Part shown: piece after piece, positions 43,422 through 50,675 of the stretch
How the letters are laid out: each line of letters starts with the position of its first letter
Numbering within the stretch: position 1 is the stretch's first letter
Assembly (NCBI GenBank): GCA_964556665.1
Contig: CAZKXU010000012.1
Coordinates: forward strand, 1 to 50,675
Direction: 5' to 3'
From: CAZKXU01 sp964556665
Lineage (GTDB): Bacteria; Bdellovibrionota_C; UBA2361; CAZKXU01
DNA: 50,675 nt
Program-made: the position numbers and the translations under genes
The notes under the pieces: model-generated
What the model was told of the DNA's origin: nothing
The model's input: the letters and a program-made list of their open reading frames with translations, nothing else
The model's database searches: none

Positions 43422-45362
43422 ATGTGTGGAATTGCAGGAAAACTATCCTGGCGTACCCCTCCATCGCAAGCTTTAGTTAAAGCAATGACGGATGAGATGT
43501 GGCGTCGTGGCCCAGATGGGGATGGAATCTATTCTGACAACTATGTTGCACTCGGACAGAGACGGTTAGCAATAATCGATCTCTCCCCAGCTGGTCGCCA
43601 ACCGATGCTCGATCATTCAGGTAAGTACTGTATTACTTTCAATGGAGAGATCTATAATTTTATAGAGCTGCGCAGAGAGCTTGAAAAGCTCGGCGCGCAC
43701 TTTAAGAGCAACACTGATACCGAGATTATTCTTGAAGCTTATAAGGCCTGGGGGGAGCAAGCGATATCGAAACTAAACGGAATGTTTGTCTTTGCGCTTT
43801 GGGATATCACTAATGAGAAACTCATACTGGCACGTGATCGACTAGGTAAAAAACCCCTCTTTTTTTATCGCTACAGTGATGGCAGCATAGCATTCTCATC
43901 TGAGCTTAAAGCATTGCTTAAGGATCCTGAGATTCCAAAGCAACTAAACTACGAAGCTGTCTCACAATTTCTTTCCTTCGGCTATGTTCTATCAAATTCC
44001 TGTATAATTTCAGGAGTTTCGAAGCTTAAACCAGCACACTACATAACGATTCATCGCAACAGATTCGAGACACATCGGTATTGGAGCCTTCTTCCATCCT
44101 TTAAGAATAAGATTAAGATCTCTGAAGAGGATGCAGCTAGGGAGATATCAAACCTTCTGCTCGACTCTACCTCATTGAGAATGATTAGTGATGTACCATT
44201 GGGCGCATTTCTTAGTGGTGGAATAGATTCGTCTGCAATTGTCAGCATGATGTGCCGGAATACTGATCCAAGTAATGTTAAGACATTCTCGATAGGCTTT
44301 AATGAGCGTGGCTATAGCGAGCTGGATCAAGCCAGACTTGTAGCAAAGCAGTTGGGAGTAACCCACCGTGAAGAGGTTATATCAGCTGACATGGCAACGA
44401 ACTTAGAGGAGATAGTATACCTGTCGGATGAGCCTATCGCTGACAACTCCATGATTCCGACATATTATCTCTCCAAATTCACCCGCGAGAGTGTCACAGT
44501 CGCACTCTCAGGCGATGGTGGTGATGAGATATTCTCAGGATATGAAACCTATGCTGCTGATAGGTGGCATCAGAGACTAGGCCTCCTTCCTCCGGGTATA
44601 CGAGTCTTATTAGGCAAAACAATAAGCGGCATCCTTCCGGTTTCTCATGGAAAAGTAAGCTTAGATTACAAAGTACGCAAATTTTTTGAGGCCACATTAC
44701 TACCTCTAGCAGCAGCACACGCTAGTTGGCGCGGCATTTTTAACACTGCGGAGAAATGTAGCTTAATCAAACCACCTCACAGAGAGCAGGTTCTAAGCAG
44801 CGAGCCGTTTCAGCATTTTCTCTCTTCTTGGAATGAGCTTGATGGGGCAAACTGGCTAGATCAGGCTATGAACGTAGATATTAACACCTGGCTTGCCGAC
44901 GACATATTAGTTAAAGCCGATCGCATGTCTATGGCGCACTCATTAGAGGTGCGCGCACCTTTGCTCGATTACCGACTTGTTGAATTCGCTGCCTCTCTGC
45001 CGGTAGAGTTTCGGATGAGTGGCTTCCAGAAAAAATACATTTTCAAAAAGGCCATGCGCGAAAACCTTCCGAAAGAGATCATCTACCGCACTAAACGGGG
45101 ATTTAATGCCCCGGTCGCACATTGGATTAACAGTTCACTCAAGCCACTGCTTGATAGGGTATTCAACTCCTCTTCTCCTTTCTCAGAGTTGTTCGAGAAC
45201 GGCGCAGTCAATGAACTTATTAGTCAGCATTTAAATAAAAAAGCTGATAACAGTTTTAAAATCTTCAACCTACTTAATCTTGGGATTTGGCTCAATAATG
45301 TTTTTCTGTCAAGCGCACTGGCATCCAGCCAATATACTATAGCAAGTGACAGAATACCGTAG
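43422..45362 (+). CDS. asnB: Asparagine synthetase (glutamine-hydrolysing) type amidotransferase
   Basis: 646 aa, two domains. The glutaminase domain begins MCGIAGKLSW, with nucleophile C2, and shows RRGPDGDG and FNGEIYNF. The ATP-pyrophosphatase domain carries FLSGGIDSSA (SGGIDS 265-270), LSGDGGDEIFSGYE and the C-terminal DDILVKADRMSMAHSLEVRAP and TKRGFNAP. In this operon the likely job is amidation of a sugar carboxylate rather than asparagine supply; AsnB-like proteins of this length are common in O-antigen loci. The stop codon lies in the loop of a perfect 20-bp hairpin that starts the structured element downstream. Confidence 0.9.
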   Translation: MCGIAGKLSWRTPPSQALVKAMTDEMWRRGPDGDGIYSDNYVALGQRRLAIIDLSPAGRQPMLDHSGKYCITFNGEIYNFIELRRELEKLGAHFKSNTDTEIILEAYKAWGEQAISKLNGMFVFALWDITNEKLILARDRLGKKPLFFYRYSDGSIAFSSELKALLKDPEIPKQLNYEAVSQFLSFGYVLSNSCIISGVSKLKPAHYITIHRNRFETHRYWSLLPSFKNKIKISEEDAAREISNLLLDSTSLRMISDVPLGAFLSGGIDSSAIVSMMCRNTDPSNVKTFSIGFNERGYSELDQARLVAKQLGVTHREEVISADMATNLEEIVYLSDEPIADNSMIPTYYLSKFTRESVTVALSGDGGDEIFSGYETYAADRWHQRLGLLPPGIRVLLGKTISGILPVSHGKVSLDYKVRKFFEATLLPLAAAHASWRGIFNTAEKCSLIKPPHREQVLSSEPFQHFLSSWNELDGANWLDQAMNVDINTWLADDILVKADRMSMAHSLEVRAPLLDYRLVEFAASLPVEFRMSGFQKKYIFKKAMRENLPKEIIYRTKRGFNAPVAHWINSSLKPLLDRVFNSSSPFSELFENGAVNELISQHLNKKADNSFKIFNLLNLGIWLNNVFLSSALASSQYTIASDRIP

Positions 45363-45531
45363 CGTTATTCTGTCACTTGCTATAGCCTGGCCATGGATGG
45401 CCAGGACGAGCCGTAGGCTCGGAGAACGGCTTGAAATGGGCGCTCGGGGACCCGTTTCAAGACGTTCGAGGAGGCCTTCGGCCACGGATGGTCAAAGGCC
45501 GACAGACAAAATAACGCTACGTTATTTTGTC
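45337..45531. repeat. Array of consecutive hairpins, foldback element
   Basis: H1 (45337-45356 with 45366-45385) is a perfect 20-bp stem with the asnB stop codon in its loop. H2 (45386-45405) is CCTGGCCA-TGGA-TGGCCAGG. H3 (45407-45421) is CGAGCC-GTA-GGCTCG. H4 (45424-45440 with 45451-45467) is a 17-bp stem with two mismatches. A weak GGCCTT/AAGGCC pairing follows. H6 (45505-45516 with 45520-45531) is a perfect 12-bp stem. H1 and H6 share inverted ends TGACA(R)AATA(M)CGTAGCG. It may terminate asnB and the convergent gene, be a MITE-like element, or be a structured RNA. The gap 45363-45729 holds only this and the next REP copy. Confidence 0.75.
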
Positions 45532-45564
45532 ATTTAGTACAATACGGATGTAATTCGTTGTGGG

Positions 45565-45720
45565 ACTGGGACCGCGGACTTCCAGCCCGTGTGATCGCCG
45601 CTGCAAGTTCGATCAAGCGGGCAGGACCACGCGTTGCGTGGACTTGTTGAAGCTTGCTTTGCATGCATTTATCTTACGCAGAGCTGTGCACCACCCAGGC
45701 GCGTCCCGCGCTCACTGTTA
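45565..45720. repeat. Compound REP-like element, copy 5 (long form)
   Basis: It starts ACTGGGACCGCGGACTTCC and contains the same internal block as copy 3 (45624-45679 against 26026-26081) plus CCCAGGCGCGTCCCGC. The right end (GCGCTCACTGTT) has decayed from CCCAGTA. It lies between convergent asnB and the two-domain glycosyltransferase gene, ending nine bases before the latter's stop. Confidence 0.75.
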
Positions 45721-45729
45721 TAAAGAAAA

Positions 45730-47886
45730 TCAGGAAATACTTTGCCCGTATCGCAATTGTCTATTTAAAGTTTGTGCTATAACATTTTTATATCTACGTA
45801 TCCTCAAAAGTAACTTTTCTACTGCACTGCGTGGACTCTGCCAAACCCTACCTTCTAGATAGGAGAGCGCTCGCACTACGTTATCAACATCACCCTGCTT
45901 AACAAGCTTGGTATAAAGATCGTGAAGTTGGCGAGTCTCCTCCTCTACAGAGATCAATTTTAAGTTATTAATCTTCTCTCTTTTATATTCGTAACTAGCC
46001 CAATCGCCAGTGATCACCATAAGCTTCGCCAAGACAGCAGCCTTTGAAAGCTCTGGTAACACCCAGCCAGCATCAGATTTAAGTACACGCTCAGCTGGTG
46101 CGCCATGTGGCGTAGATAGGACCGGTACTCCTGCATTCCAACTTTCATCAAGCGTCATACTGTAAGTTTCTGGACATACAGACAGAATTGCTACGATATG
46201 TGGCCGTATCTCCTTGAGGCGATTACTAAGATTTCCGCGTGTAAACTCTCCATGCTGGTATAAATTGGGACTCAGCGGGCCGGAATAATTACCAACTACA
46301 TGCCATTCAAGTGGAATACCATTTGCAAGGCTAAGCTCACCTACCAGCTCGTTTATTAAACTCGATCCTTTATGCGCTACCAAATGCCCTACAAATGCAA
46401 TTTTAAGTGGGGATTTGACTGTGGGAGCGCCTACTTCGTAAAACTTATCTTTCTCTGTGCGCAACTGATCTTTAATACCGTGCGGCATAATATGCCATCT
46501 AGCAGAGACACCACCATATCTTGTCATATAATCAACTACTGAAGGTGAAAATGTAATTGTGCGAGACGCGCTTGCCAAAAGCCGCTGAGTATCTGCTCGC
46601 AGCTTCTCAATATTACTCATTTCAAAACCACAACTGCTAGCGCACTCTGTACCGTTGCAAACTGAGAGTTTAGGCGTCATTAAAAAACTACGTGGACATA
46701 TCGACTGGAAATCATGCACTGATACAAAATATTTTCCATGAGAGTTAAGTGCTGCAACCAATTCAGGGTAGTTAAACCTTGCCGGGTGATGCAGATGAAC
46801 TATATCAAAGTACTTTTTGTTAATAACTTCAGAATATTGTATGGCTTCTGCGGGTCTAAAGTAGCTCCTATGTATGGGCGCCAGATGTGCTGTCAGCTGG
46901 TAACCGCTCTTGACTGGCACTAGGCTCCAATGCGCCGTATCGCTATCGGCCTCAATTAACTCCTGCACCAAAAGCTCAGTACCACCCAAGCCATGCCAAG
47001 TCTTTTCATATGGGCCGTTATGCAGAATGTGTAAAATATTACGTTTACGGCTTCGATTCCATCTTATAACCATCTCATCTAAAATACGGGCATGCACGAC
47101 AAGTAGTGGAAAGTTGCGACAAAAGGTTGCCACCCGCTCCATATAGTCAGGGTAACGTTTGACAAGTGTTTCCGTATTCGTTTTGCAAAGCTCAATCTTA
47201 TCCTCTTTAAAGGAGAGGCTGCCTTTATGAAAAACATAGGTGGCGTCATCTAGAACATCAACAAAGCCAGCTGCCTGTCCTCGCAGCGAGAGATCGTTCT
47301 CCTCCCCATACCCTTTTCCAAAAGCCTGCTCATCGAAAAGCCCAACTACATCCAACAACGCGCGCTTGATATACATACAAAAACCAACTGCCGTTGGTAA
47401 CTCTATATATTGACGTACAGAGACACTCTCTACTAACTCAGCAAACTGATTGAGCGAATAGTCTTTTGGCAACTCGTTATCCTGGCAAAATGTTGGGAAT
47501 GAGGCGATCGTTCCATTATTAGTAAGCGGTGTTACTGTGCCTATATTCTTTCTACTGTATGCTGCTGCTTGGAGTTTATTAAGCCATCTAGGAGTTACTA
47601 TTGTATCGCTATTCAAAAGGACGACATCATCACTGCCAGCTAACTTCATTCCCAGATTACAGCTACCTACAAAACCAAGATTTTTTGGATTGCGCACTAA
47701 CTTTATATTACCCCTTAGTCGAAGGAGGCGCGGAATATGATTTTTAAATTCACCCTCTGGACTACAATCATCTACTAAAATAATTTTAGTAAACCATGGG
47801 GAATGCTGTACGACACTCTTGAGACACTCCACAGCATCAGGAAATGCTTTATATACCGGTATGATAACAGAGACTCTAGGGTACAT
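45730..47886 (-). CDS. Bifunctional glycosyltransferase, GT2 fused to GT4-like
   Basis: 718 aa. The N-terminal GT-A domain (1 to about 260) has VSVIIPVYKAF, VDDCSPEG, NPKNLGFVGSCNLGM and the metal-binding LLNSDT. The C-terminal GT-B domain (about 285-660) has LGGTELLVQELIEA, FDIVHLHHPA, VSVHDFQSICPR, IAFVGHLVAHKGSS and the donor-site PETYSMTLDESWNAGVPVL. This would let one protein add two successive sugars during glycan assembly in the cytoplasm. ATG start at 47886, 7 nt after the stop of the upstream gene on the same strand, so the two form an operon. No signal peptide or TM segment. Confidence 0.88.
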   Translation of the reverse strand: MYPRVSVIIPVYKAFPDAVECLKSVVQHSPWFTKIILVDDCSPEGEFKNHIPRLLRLRGNIKLVRNPKNLGFVGSCNLGMKLAGSDDVVLLNSDTIVTPRWLNKLQAAAYSRKNIGTVTPLTNNGTIASFPTFCQDNELPKDYSLNQFAELVESVSVRQYIELPTAVGFCMYIKRALLDVVGLFDEQAFGKGYGEENDLSLRGQAAGFVDVLDDATYVFHKGSLSFKEDKIELCKTNTETLVKRYPDYMERVATFCRNFPLLVVHARILDEMVIRWNRSRKRNILHILHNGPYEKTWHGLGGTELLVQELIEADSDTAHWSLVPVKSGYQLTAHLAPIHRSYFRPAEAIQYSEVINKKYFDIVHLHHPARFNYPELVAALNSHGKYFVSVHDFQSICPRSFLMTPKLSVCNGTECASSCGFEMSNIEKLRADTQRLLASASRTITFSPSVVDYMTRYGGVSARWHIMPHGIKDQLRTEKDKFYEVGAPTVKSPLKIAFVGHLVAHKGSSLINELVGELSLANGIPLEWHVVGNYSGPLSPNLYQHGEFTRGNLSNRLKEIRPHIVAILSVCPETYSMTLDESWNAGVPVLSTPHGAPAERVLKSDAGWVLPELSKAAVLAKLMVITGDWASYEYKREKINNLKLISVEEETRQLHDLYTKLVKQGDVDNVVRALSYLEGRVWQSPRSAVEKLLLRIRRYKNVIAQTLNRQLRYGQSIS

Positions 47887-47893
47887 ATTTCAA

Positions 47894-50675
47894 TCAAACT
47901 GCGATTTTAAAATTTTCACTCTCCGCTCCTAGACCACGCGGGTAGTAAGGATCGATATATTTTGAAATTTGATACTGATTCTCTAATCGTCGATAGTCAG
48001 CTCTCGAGGAGCGTAGATTAAAGCTTTCAAAGATCTCAATGCCATGCAGTATCATAGATGTATACGGCGTCCAGACCACAGAATGTCCCTGTTCAATCAC
48101 GCTCAAAGCTAGATCTACCTCAAAGTACTGCGGAGAGGAGTATGGTTTTTCTAATGATCTGCTAGCTTTTAAAGTCCTGGATCGTGCTGCCATGCAAAGA
48201 GTCGAAACTGCTACAACTTCATGTGGGACAATCAGGCGATTGGCATACCCTATTGCGTCCCTGGAACTACCATAAAATCCGTTCCATAAGATACCTCGAT
48301 TAAGCACATACCCACCATGGAAGATCCTTCCATCATTGGAGCAAACCTTGCCACCTACGATATCGGTCGAATCCAGCATAAATGGTTCAAGTAAGTTTCC
48401 GAGCCAATCAGGACTCTCAGGAATTAATCGAGCATTCAGAAAAACAACAAACTCTGCCGTACAGGTGGATATATTTTCACGCCAGAATAAGGTGCGATTA
48501 GAAAACTGCTGCCAACTAATCCTCTTTATGCCTCGATCAACAGCGGAAACAGCATGCTCTGTACCAATAATCAACTGACAACCTTTACAACCCTGTACAA
48601 AAGCAGTTTCAATATCATGCAATTCACTGGCTACCATTCCAAATGCATCTACTAAGACTAAGGCACTAGTAGCTATATCCGCCTGCCGCTGCGCACGATA
48701 AATACCAGGAGTAGCTGTCTCTTTAACAGAGACTCTTGTGACTCCTCGGCGCACCAACGCCTCTTCAATTGAATTTTTAGCAATTTTTAATGCATAAGGC
48801 TTTGCAAGCACATTCAGGGCCACAGACTCAGGGTGCATGCGCCAATGATAGAGGATCTCAGGAATATGCCCAATTTTATCTGTACTCTCTGTTATACGAA
48901 GAGCCAAATCATAGTCCTGACTGCCCTCAAATCCAGCACGAAATCCACCAACCCTGTCAATCAGTGATTTTCTGTACAGAGCAAGATGGCCCATATACAT
49001 AAAGGACATAAAATAATTGGGAGACCATGCGGCCTTATAGGTGGGTTGAGAACGAAGTCCCTGCTCATCAACTTTATCCTCATCAGAGTATATTAGATCA
49101 AGCCCTGAATCCTGATTGAGCATCTCAGCCATCTTAAATAGTGCATGCGGTGCCAAAACATCATCATGATCAAGCAGCGCTACAAACTCCCCTTCTGCAA
49201 TGGCTAGTGCTGTATTTGATGCATTTGCAATATGACCATTTTCTGTTCGATATACGATCTTAATGCGAGAGGATCTGTTTTTAAACTCCTTTAGTATATC
49301 TTTTACAGCTGGGTCGGTAGATGCGTCATCGGCGATACAAAGTTCCCAGTTCTCATAAACCTGCGCAAGTACAGATTCAATCGACTCTCTAAGAAACTTC
49401 TCTGGAGTATTGTAAACCGGCATTACCACAGAAATTAACGGTTTATACCTGAACTTATTGATCTGCCCTTTCATTTTCTCAAGCTGCTCAGCGCTTGGGC
49501 TGCTATCCCGAATCCAATGCTCTATCTTCGATCTATCAGTTCTTCTAAACTGCTGCGTTACTTTGCGAAAGAACGCTGCTAGCCTCCTGAAACGTTCAGT
49601 CAATCGCCAAGAGGTCGAGGACAATACAGCTGAGAGCTCAGCTGTTCTTGCGGTCAAAGCATAATGGTATCTTATGATCTGTTGCTCCTGCTCCAGCATC
49701 TTGGTGTCCTGAAAAACTACCTTAGAATGCAGTGCATTGTTGTTAATAACTAGCTTATCCATGTCACGACGCATGGCAGTAATCCTAGTTTTGTGAGCCA
49801 CATACTCGCGCTCATTCTTACTCACTGCCTCTCTAAAGGCTGCAACCTCATCCCGGTACGTTTCTATCTCTGATCCTAAAGTGATGATCTGCTGGGCCTG
49901 CTCTAAAATACCTTGTGCTACTTTTCTATTTTCCTCTGTTAAAACAACCATCTCCTCATCAAATCGCTGAATTAAGGAGGCCGCTGCTTCAAACGGTTTA
50001 TATGAAAACCTAACTCTCAATCTATATTTAAAGAGTACTTTTGAGTCCGGCTCAGGAAGGTTTCCAAGTATAATCCCAGGATCAACAGAGGTGGCGATTA
50101 AGAAACGTTCTCTCCAAACCTCAAGCGCATTTACTAATCCACACACGGAGGCAATTGGGCAGTTTTTTTTCCAGCTAAAAATAACATCGCCTGAAATATT
50201 CACTAACTCGATCAGCTCAAGCGCTATCACATCAATACTATCCGAGGGGTCAATTCGCACTGCTGTTAGAGAGTCTGTCTCAAACTCAAAAGTTAAGTCT
50301 TTGATCTCTGTATCTAGACTTACAAATCGGGACATCATCTGAGATTCATTGAATCCTGTGCCGCCATCCCAGAAGATCTGAACTAAGCGTCCCTCAAAAG
50401 AGATCGGACTGTGCTTAACCTCCTCGATCGTGCGCTTCGCATCTCCAAATTTTGGCGCACGAACCAAAAACTGATAGGTATTCCAGTCAGGATTGAGATG
50501 GAGTAGATCCCGCAGCGGCTTTGGTAAATGATCAAGATGCGACTTAAACTCGCTAGTTGATGGATTAACAATAGTGCGATCCCATGTTGAAATATTAAAT
50601 TGCGTGTCAGAGAAAAGCTTTTCTACAGTATTTCTGGTAAAGAATCTAAGGTGCGTTCTATCAAGCAATCCCTCA
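47894..50675 (-). CDS. Methyltransferase-GT2 fusion glycosyltransferase, 5' end cut by window edge
   Basis: Partial: the frame is open to the right edge and the true start lies outside. The first visible residues, LLDRTHLRFFT, are the characteristic end of a type-23 methyltransferase domain. Residues are counted from the TTG at 50668. A beta-type domain follows (about 88-235, AVRIDPSDSIDV at 136-147), then a long coiled coil (about 240-350) and SSTSWRLTERFR. A GT2 domain (about 385-640) has ISVVMPVYNTPEKFL, ADDASTDP, the DHDD metal site and SDEDKV. A second, degenerate GT2-like part (about 660-924) keeps VVFLNARLIPESPDW and GGYVLNRG. It probably transfers a sugar to the growing surface glycan and may also cap or methylate it. 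Confidence 0.85.
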   Translation of the reverse strand, partial: EGLLDRTHLRFFTRNTVEKLFSDTQFNISTWDRTIVNPSTSEFKSHLDHLPKPLRDLLHLNPDWNTYQFLVRAPKFGDAKRTIEEVKHSPISFEGRLVQIFWDGGTGFNESQMMSRFVSLDTEIKDLTFEFETDSLTAVRIDPSDSIDVIALELIELVNISGDVIFSWKKNCPIASVCGLVNALEVWRERFLIATSVDPGIILGNLPEPDSKVLFKYRLRVRFSYKPFEAAASLIQRFDEEMVVLTEENRKVAQGILEQAQQIITLGSEIETYRDEVAAFREAVSKNEREYVAHKTRITAMRRDMDKLVINNNALHSKVVFQDTKMLEQEQQIIRYHYALTARTAELSAVLSSTSWRLTERFRRLAAFFRKVTQQFRRTDRSKIEHWIRDSSPSAEQLEKMKGQINKFRYKPLISVVMPVYNTPEKFLRESIESVLAQVYENWELCIADDASTDPAVKDILKEFKNRSSRIKIVYRTENGHIANASNTALAIAEGEFVALLDHDDVLAPHALFKMAEMLNQDSGLDLIYSDEDKVDEQGLRSQPTYKAAWSPNYFMSFMYMGHLALYRKSLIDRVGGFRAGFEGSQDYDLALRITESTDKIGHIPEILYHWRMHPESVALNVLAKPYALKIAKNSIEEALVRRGVTRVSVKETATPGIYRAQRQADIATSALVLVDAFGMVASELHDIETAFVQGCKGCQLIIGTEHAVSAVDRGIKRISWQQFSNRTLFWRENISTCTAEFVVFLNARLIPESPDWLGNLLEPFMLDSTDIVGGKVCSNDGRIFHGGYVLNRGILWNGFYGSSRDAIGYANRLIVPHEVVAVSTLCMAARSRTLKASRSLEKPYSSPQYFEVDLALSVIEQGHSVVWTPYTSMILHGIEIFESFNLRSSRADYRRLENQYQISKYIDPYYPRGLGAESENFKIAV

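Noticed and set aside
45337..45531. Integron attC site
   Set aside because: The array shows no GTTRRRY/RYYYAAC core pair and no integrase or cassette arrangement nearby.
45346..45537. 63-aa plus-strand open frame
   Set aside because: It lies entirely in the hairpin array and starts inside asnB.
18045..45720. CRISPR array from the repeated palindromes
   Set aside because: The copies are kilobases apart with genes between them, and no cas gene is present.
45560..45862. 100-aa plus-strand open frame
   Set aside because: It spans REP copy 5 and the antisense of the glycosyltransferase 3' end.

Overview
The window reads as chromosomal DNA of a Gram-negative bacterium of moderately low GC content. 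A periplasmic SurA/PpiC-type chaperone, a large surface-polysaccharide locus, and a pyruvate dehydrogenase E2 gene next to lipoyl synthase all point that way. I cannot place the phylum from the sequence alone; an uncultivated proteobacterial (delta-like) lineage is a guess. No rRNA, tRNA, CRISPR array or phage structural gene was seen.

Left part (1-14.5 kb), mostly housekeeping. Two unrecognised proteins (320 and 782 aa; the larger shows about four degenerate internal repeats) and nadB lie on the minus strand. A tight plus-strand series follows: pdhC-lipA, then a SurA-like chaperone, phosphoglucomutase/phosphomannomutase and a divergent UvrA paralogue (junctions of 0 or -1 nt), then a PH-domain membrane protein and rarA. 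A 175-nt foldback element and smaller dispersed repeats fill the gaps around pdhC-lipA.

Boundary (14.57-15.7 kb). A two-gene cassette encodes an XRE-type regulator and a Fic-domain protein, recognisable as the 'mobile mystery protein A/B' pair. The genes overlap by ATGA, and the upstream region carries clustered TATAGCT motifs that may be its operators.

Right part (15.7-50.7 kb), an accessory cell-surface polysaccharide locus. It holds nucleotide-sugar enzymes (UDP-galactopyranose mutase, GalE, a UDP-GlcNAc 4,6-dehydratase-like SDR, an RmlD-like reductase, a WecB-like 2-epimerase), glycosyltransferases (two DPM-like GT2, a GT2-GT4 fusion, a methyltransferase-GT2 fusion cut by the right edge), two GT-C-like membrane proteins, modifying enzymes (acyltransferase 3, SGNH-type acetyltransferase-like protein, two methyltransferases, an AsnB-type amidotransferase, a GMC oxidoreductase with a ferredoxin-like cysteine motif), a flippase-like membrane protein and an aminoglycoside-phosphotransferase-like kinase. 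The 4,6-dehydratase, 4-reductase and 2-epimerase together resemble the route to UDP-N-acetyl-L-quinovosamine or -fucosamine; that is an inference.

The polysaccharide locus is studded with five REP-like palindromic elements sharing an ACTGGGACCGCGG...CCCAGT signature, three of them at junctions of convergent genes. A RAYT-like Y1 transposase gene lies in the same locus. Beside the last REP copy, a 195-nt array of consecutive hairpins begins inside the 3' end of the AsnB-type gene.
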